Part shown: positions 6,768 to 9,170 of the stretch, one piece after another
Layout: each line of letters opens with the position of its first letter
Position numbering within the stretch: the first letter of the stretch is position 1
Assembly (NCBI GenBank): GCA_001593875.1
Contig: LUCA01000018.1
Span: 1 to 9,170, forward strand
Origin: Candidatus Bathyarchaeota archaeon B23
Lineage (GTDB): Archaea; Thermoproteota; Bathyarchaeia; TCS64; B23
Reading direction: 5' to 3'
DNA: 9,170 bases
The notes under the pieces: model-generated
What the model saw: only the letters and a program-made list of their open reading frames with translations
The model's database searches: none
Told to the model about the DNA's origin: nothing
Made by a program: the position numbers and the translations under genes

Positions 6768-7058
6768 ATGGCTAGAGCCTTGAAGATGGAGGAGGCCGAC
6801 AATGTGGCCACCCTGCTATCTGAGGTCTCCCAGGGGGAGGTGGTGGAGATAGTCTCAGAGGAGGGCTACGTCGTCGATAGGGTTGAGGCCTTGGACGCCG
6901 TCCCCTTCGGGCATAAGATCGCCCTCGTCGACGTGGAGAGGGGGGAGAGGATCATCAAGTATGGGGAGGCGATCGGAGTGGCCTCTAGGGGCATAAGGCG
7001 GGGGGAGTGGGCTCACACCCACAACGTCGACAGCCTCCGGCTGCCGGAGAGGGGGTGA
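6768..7058 (+). CDS. UxaA-family lyase, small SAF-domain subunit (altronate dehydratase / sulfolactate sulfo-lyase type)
   Basis: 96 residues forming a single SAF domain, the N-terminal part of UxaA-type altronate dehydratases and the whole small subunit (SuyA-like) in two-gene versions. Landmarks: MARALKMEEADNVATLL at the start, VPFGHKIAL (45-53), IIKYGEAIG (62-70) and RGEWAHTHNVDS (78-89), the last being the highly conserved end of the domain. ATG at 6768 is chosen because homologues begin at this point and a G-rich ribosome-binding stretch (GGATGGGG, 6750-6757) lies just before it. The frame stays open upstream to 6690, but that extension overlaps the larA-like gene and has no family resemblance. 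The next gene, encoding the large subunit, follows after 4 bases, so the two are surely co-translated partners. Confidence 0.88.
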   Translation: MARALKMEEADNVATLLSEVSQGEVVEIVSEEGYVVDRVEALDAVPFGHKIALVDVERGERIIKYGEAIGVASRGIRRGEWAHTHNVDSLRLPERG

Positions 7059-7062
7059 AGCC

Positions 7063-8238
7063 GTGACGGAGTTCTACGGCTACGAACGCCCCGACGGCTC
7101 CGTCGGCGTCCGCAACCACCTGCTGGTCCTGGCGCCGATAGACTGCAGCTATGAGCCGGCGAGGAGGATCGCCGAGCAGGTGGATGGGGCCGTCGCCATA
7201 ACGCAGCATCATGGCTGCGGCCTCCACTGGATGGTGGCCCACAACCTCATCGGCGTCGCATCGAACCCGAATGTGGCCGCTGTCCTCATCTTCGGCCTGG
7301 GCTGCGAGACGTTGAACGCCGACGTCATCGAGGAGGGGTTGAAGCCGACGGGGAAGCCCGTGGAGAGGGTCATCATCCAGGAGGAGGGCGGCACCCTTAG
7401 AGCTGTGGAGAAGGGCGTGAGGCTGCTGAGGGGGATGGCGGAGGAGGCCTCGGAGCAGAGGAGGGAGGCCTTCCCCCTCTCGAAGCTCACCTTGGCCGTC
7501 GAGTGTGGGGGTTCGGACGCCACCTCGGGCATGGCGGCCAACCCCGCTGTGGGGGTGGCAGCGGACCTCCTCGTCGATGAGGGGGGGACGGTCATCATCA
7601 GCGAGCCGCAGGAGATGATCGGGGCCGAGGAGCATCTGGCGAGGAGGGCCGTGAGCCGGGAGGTGGCTGAGGCCATCAGGGAGATGGTGGCCCGACAGGT
7701 GAGGAGGCTGGAGGCCATGGAGGTGGAGAGCAGGTACATGTCGAGGGGCAACATAGAGGGGGGCCTGACGACCATCGAGGAGAAAAGCCTAGGGGCCGTG
7801 AGAAAGGGCGGGAGAAGGCCTATACAGGGGGTGTTGGAGAACAGCTGGAACGGCCTCGGGAGACCTAGGGGTGGAGGATTGTGGCTTCAGGATGGGACGG
7901 GGTGGGATATAGCCTCCGTGACCCACATGGTGGCGGCTGGGGCTCAGGTGGTCGCCTTCACCACCGGCAGGGGATCAACCGTCGGCCACGCCGTAGCCCC
8001 CGTCATAAAGATCACGGGAAACCCCGACACCTATAGGAGGATGGAGGATAACATCGACATCAACGCCGGCATCATCATCGAGGGCGGCGAATCCATCAGA
8101 GAGGTGGGTGAACGCATCTTCAGGTTCATCGTCCAGGTCGCCTCTGGGAGGAGGACGAAGGCCGAGCTGCTAGGCTACAGGGACTTCGCCGTCTTCAAAC
8201 GGGATAGGGCGGCTGAACGCCTCCTGGGCTTCCCCTAA
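7063..8238 (+). CDS. UxaA-family lyase, large catalytic subunit (altronate dehydratase / sulfolactate sulfo-lyase type)
   Basis: 391 residues, about the size of the stand-alone large subunit (SuyB-like) rather than a fused UxaA. The family removes water, or sulfite in SuyAB, from a hydroxy acid to give a 2-oxo acid. Landmarks: YERPDGSVGVRNHLLVLAP (7-25), C28 in IDCS, HHGCG (49-53), FGLGCE with C81, ECGGSDATSG with C148, NPAVGVAADLLVDEGGTVI (160-178), SEPQEMIGAEEHL (180-192), GNIEGGLTTIEEKSLGA (229-245) and AFTTGRGSTVGHAVAPVIKI (298-317). The last segment ends in GHAVAPVIK, whereas altronate dehydratases as I recall them have GCKPAPSIK, and HHGCG is followed by L54 where a second Cys is common. 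These differences, and the split into two genes, point away from altronate and toward a SuyB-like or uncharacterised substrate. GTG at 7063 is preceded by GAGAGGGGGTG overlapping the small-subunit stop. Confidence 0.87.
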   Translation: MTEFYGYERPDGSVGVRNHLLVLAPIDCSYEPARRIAEQVDGAVAITQHHGCGLHWMVAHNLIGVASNPNVAAVLIFGLGCETLNADVIEEGLKPTGKPVERVIIQEEGGTLRAVEKGVRLLRGMAEEASEQRREAFPLSKLTLAVECGGSDATSGMAANPAVGVAADLLVDEGGTVIISEPQEMIGAEEHLARRAVSREVAEAIREMVARQVRRLEAMEVESRYMSRGNIEGGLTTIEEKSLGAVRKGGRRPIQGVLENSWNGLGRPRGGGLWLQDGTGWDIASVTHMVAAGAQVVAFTTGRGSTVGHAVAPVIKITGNPDTYRRMEDNIDINAGIIIEGGESIREVGERIFRFIVQVASGRRTKAELLGYRDFAVFKRDRAAERLLGFP

Positions 8239-8242
8239 TCCC

Positions 8243-8668
8243 TCAACCCTTCAGCTTCTCCAGGATTATCGCCGGGCAGACCCTCTCAATGCCCTCGATG
8301 CGCCCTATGCTCTCGGAGATGAGCCTGGTGAGGACTCGGCCATCCCGAGTCCAGACCTCCATCACGATCATGTGGTCGCCGGTCGAGGTGGCCACCCATC
8401 GGGCCTCCCTCAGCTCCGAGAGCCTCTGAGCCACCTCCAAAAGCCTTGGGGGCTCCACGTCGACGCCGACGATGGCGACCGTTCTCAGGCCCATCTTGGA
8501 GGGCTCCACCTCGACGGTGAAGCGTCTGATCACCCCCTCCTTGACTAAGGCCTGAACCCTCTTCCTCACCGTCGACTCGCTGAGGCCAAGCCTCTTAGCC
8601 ATCTCCGTGTAGGGGCGTCGGCCATCCTCCAGGAGCAGCTCTATGATCCTGAGGTCGAGCTCATCCAT
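8243..8668 (-). CDS. Lrp/AsnC-family transcription regulator
   Basis: 141 residues with the classical layout: a winged helix-turn-helix at about 1-55 (MDELDLRIIELLLEDGRRPY, then recognition helix LGLSESTVRKRVQALVKEG) and a ligand-binding RAM domain at about 62-138 (TVAIVGVDVE, TSTGDHMIVMEVWTRDGRV, then IERVCPAIIL). Such proteins form octamers, often sense amino acids or related metabolites, and regulate their own promoter. The frame is open to an earlier ATG at 8717-8719 (17 extra residues), but the ATG at 8666-8668 is preferred: family members commonly begin MDELD, a TATA-like box lies about 29 bases before it, and the extra stretch is AT-rich and consists of operator-like palindromes. The gene converges on the UxaA-family large-subunit gene with 4 bases between stops and is divergent from the rubrerythrin gene. 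Likely targets are itself, rubrerythrin and possibly the adjacent operon. Confidence 0.9.
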   Translation of the reverse strand: MDELDLRIIELLLEDGRRPYTEMAKRLGLSESTVRKRVQALVKEGVIRRFTVEVEPSKMGLRTVAIVGVDVEPPRLLEVAQRLSELREARWVATSTGDHMIVMEVWTRDGRVLTRLISESIGRIEGIERVCPAIILEKLKG

Positions 8669-8681
8669 CGCATCAATCCTA

Positions 8682-8726
8682 TTTTCGGATAAATTAATTA
8701 ATTTTTCGTCGAAATTCATCCGAAAA
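8682..8726. promoter_or_regulatory. Inverted-repeat operator candidate between lrp and rubrerythrin genes
   Basis: Arms at 8682-8695 (TTTTCGGATAAATT) and 8713-8726 (AATTCATCCGAAAA) are inverted copies with 13 of 14 matches; the outer 9 bases are perfect. Arm centres are about 31 bases apart, near three helical turns, suiting an Lrp-family oligomer bound on one DNA face. Between or overlapping them lie a perfect 14-base palindrome (AAATTAATTAATTT, 8691-8704) and an 11-base one (TTTCGTCGAAA, 8704-8714). The right arm abuts the rubrerythrin TATA box and the left arm lies between the lrp TATA box and its start. That Lrp binds here is inferred from position. Confidence 0.65.
8694..8704 (-). promoter_or_regulatory. 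TATA-like box for the lrp gene
   Basis: The minus strand reads AATTAATTAA here, centred about 29 bases before the ATG at 8668. This spacing predicts a leaderless transcript from the shorter start; for the longer start at 8719 the box would lie inside the gene, and no suitable box is found 25-35 bases before 8719. Confidence 0.5.
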
Positions 8727-8734
8727 GAATATAT
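8727..8734 (+). promoter_or_regulatory. TATA-like box for the rubrerythrin gene
   Basis: GAATATAT, preceded by the purine-rich CCGAAAA that can serve as a TFB recognition element, is centred about 28 bases before the ATG at 8758. This predicts a leaderless or nearly leaderless transcript. The purine-rich part coincides with the right arm of the inverted repeat, so binding there should interfere with initiation. Confidence 0.55.
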
Positions 8735-8757
8735 CGTCCCGACGAGAAGCAGAGAAG

Positions 8758-9170
8758 ATGGAGAGCGTAAAGGGAACCCGGACCGAGAGGAACCTCCTCA
8801 TAGCCTTCGCAGGGGAGTCCCAGGCCAGAAACCGATACACCTTCTTCTCCTCCCAAGCCAGGAAGGAGGGTTACGAGCAGATCGCCGCCATCTTCCTGGA
8901 GACCGCCGACAACGAGGGGGAGCACGCCGAGAGACTCTTCAAGTTCCTGGAGGGCGGCCTCCTGGAGATCACAGCCTCCTATCCAGCCGGCAAGATCGGG
9001 AATACGGCCGAGAACCTCAAGGCCGCCGCCGAGGGGGAGCGATACGAGTATACTGAGATGTACCCCGAGTTCGCCAGGGTGGCGGAGGAGGAGGGCTTCA
9101 GGGAGATCGCCGCCGTCCTCAGAGCCATCGCCGTCGCCGAGAGACATCACGAGGAGAGGTTCCTGAAGCT
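8758..9170 (+). CDS. rbr: Rubrerythrin, N-terminal diiron domain (cut by window edge)
   Basis: Open to the right edge; 137 complete codons are visible. The sequence is a ferritin-like four-helix diiron domain with the rubrerythrin ligand set in canonical positions: E20 (FAGESQARNRY), E53 and H56 (ADNEGEHAERL), E94 and E97 (EGERYEYTEMYPEF), and E128 with H131 (VAERHHEERFLKL). Rubrerythrins reduce hydrogen peroxide in the cytoplasm of anaerobes, taking electrons through a C-terminal rubredoxin-like FeS4 domain, which should lie beyond the window if present. The start ATG at 8758 gives the usual short lead (VKGTRTERNLL) and lies about 28 bases after a TATA-like box. It is divergent from the Lrp-type regulator with a palindromic operator candidate between them, so control of peroxide defence by this regulator is plausible. 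Confidence 0.92.
   Translation, partial: MESVKGTRTERNLLIAFAGESQARNRYTFFSSQARKEGYEQIAAIFLETADNEGEHAERLFKFLEGGLLEITASYPAGKIGNTAENLKAAAEGERYEYTEMYPEFARVAEEEGFREIAAVLRAIAVAERHHEERFLK

Noticed and set aside
6985..7775. Two long minus-strand open frames antisense to the UxaA-family genes
   Set aside because: They lie opposite strongly conserved motifs of the SAF and large subunits and read as His/Leu/Gly/Ser-rich mirror translations.
8716..9150. Minus-strand open frame antisense to rubrerythrin, and a plus-strand frame from 8643 across the promoter region
   Set aside because: The plus-strand gene carries every rubrerythrin metal ligand; both alternatives are out-of-frame shadows without recognisable motifs.

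Overview
The window looks archaeal, most likely from a Thermoproteota/Bathyarchaeia-type thermophile or fermenter; I cannot name the genus. The reasons are: an ADP-forming acetyl-CoA synthetase beta subunit, an Lrp/AsnC one-domain regulator, a two-gene UxaA-family enzyme, heavy use of AGG/AGA arginine and ATA isoleucine codons in GC-rich genes, several GTG/TTG starts, and AT-rich TATA-like boxes about 25-35 bases upstream of start codons (leaderless or very short-leader transcripts). Genes are tightly packed and the strand flips often; no gap between genes reaches 100 bases, and I see no tRNA, rRNA, CRISPR or insertion sequence.

Left part (1-3440, minus strand): a 740-residue multispanning membrane protein of unknown function with a large extracytoplasmic region, followed by a secreted right-handed parallel beta-helix (NosD/PbH1-type) protein. 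The beta-helix gene is broken in this sequence: at an (AT)4 run at 206-213 the reading frame changes by the equivalent of a 2-base loss, and the rest of the solenoid continues in another frame off the left edge of the window.

Middle part (3534-5409): the ADP-forming acetyl-CoA synthetase beta subunit (plus) meets a class V PLP aminotransferase of the alanine/serine-glyoxylate type (minus) tail to tail, with one base between the stop codons.

Right part (5501-8238, plus): a three-gene operon with 4-base gaps encodes a LarA-like (nickel-pincer hydroxyacid racemase/epimerase family) protein and the small SAF and large subunits of a UxaA-family lyase (altronate dehydratase / sulfolactate sulfo-lyase family). 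It converges, 4 bases apart, on a minus-strand Lrp/AsnC regulator, which is divergent from a rubrerythrin gene cut by the right edge. The 89-base region between lrp and rubrerythrin carries a 14-base inverted repeat (13 matches) with arm centres about three helical turns apart, plus two smaller palindromes: a strong operator candidate.

Working together (inference): the LarA-like protein would set the stereochemistry of a 2-hydroxy acid, the UxaA-family enzyme would convert it by beta-elimination to a 2-oxo acid, the aminotransferase links 2-oxo acids to amino acids, and the ADP-forming synthetase takes acyl-CoA to acid with ATP formation. The substrate cannot be settled from this window.
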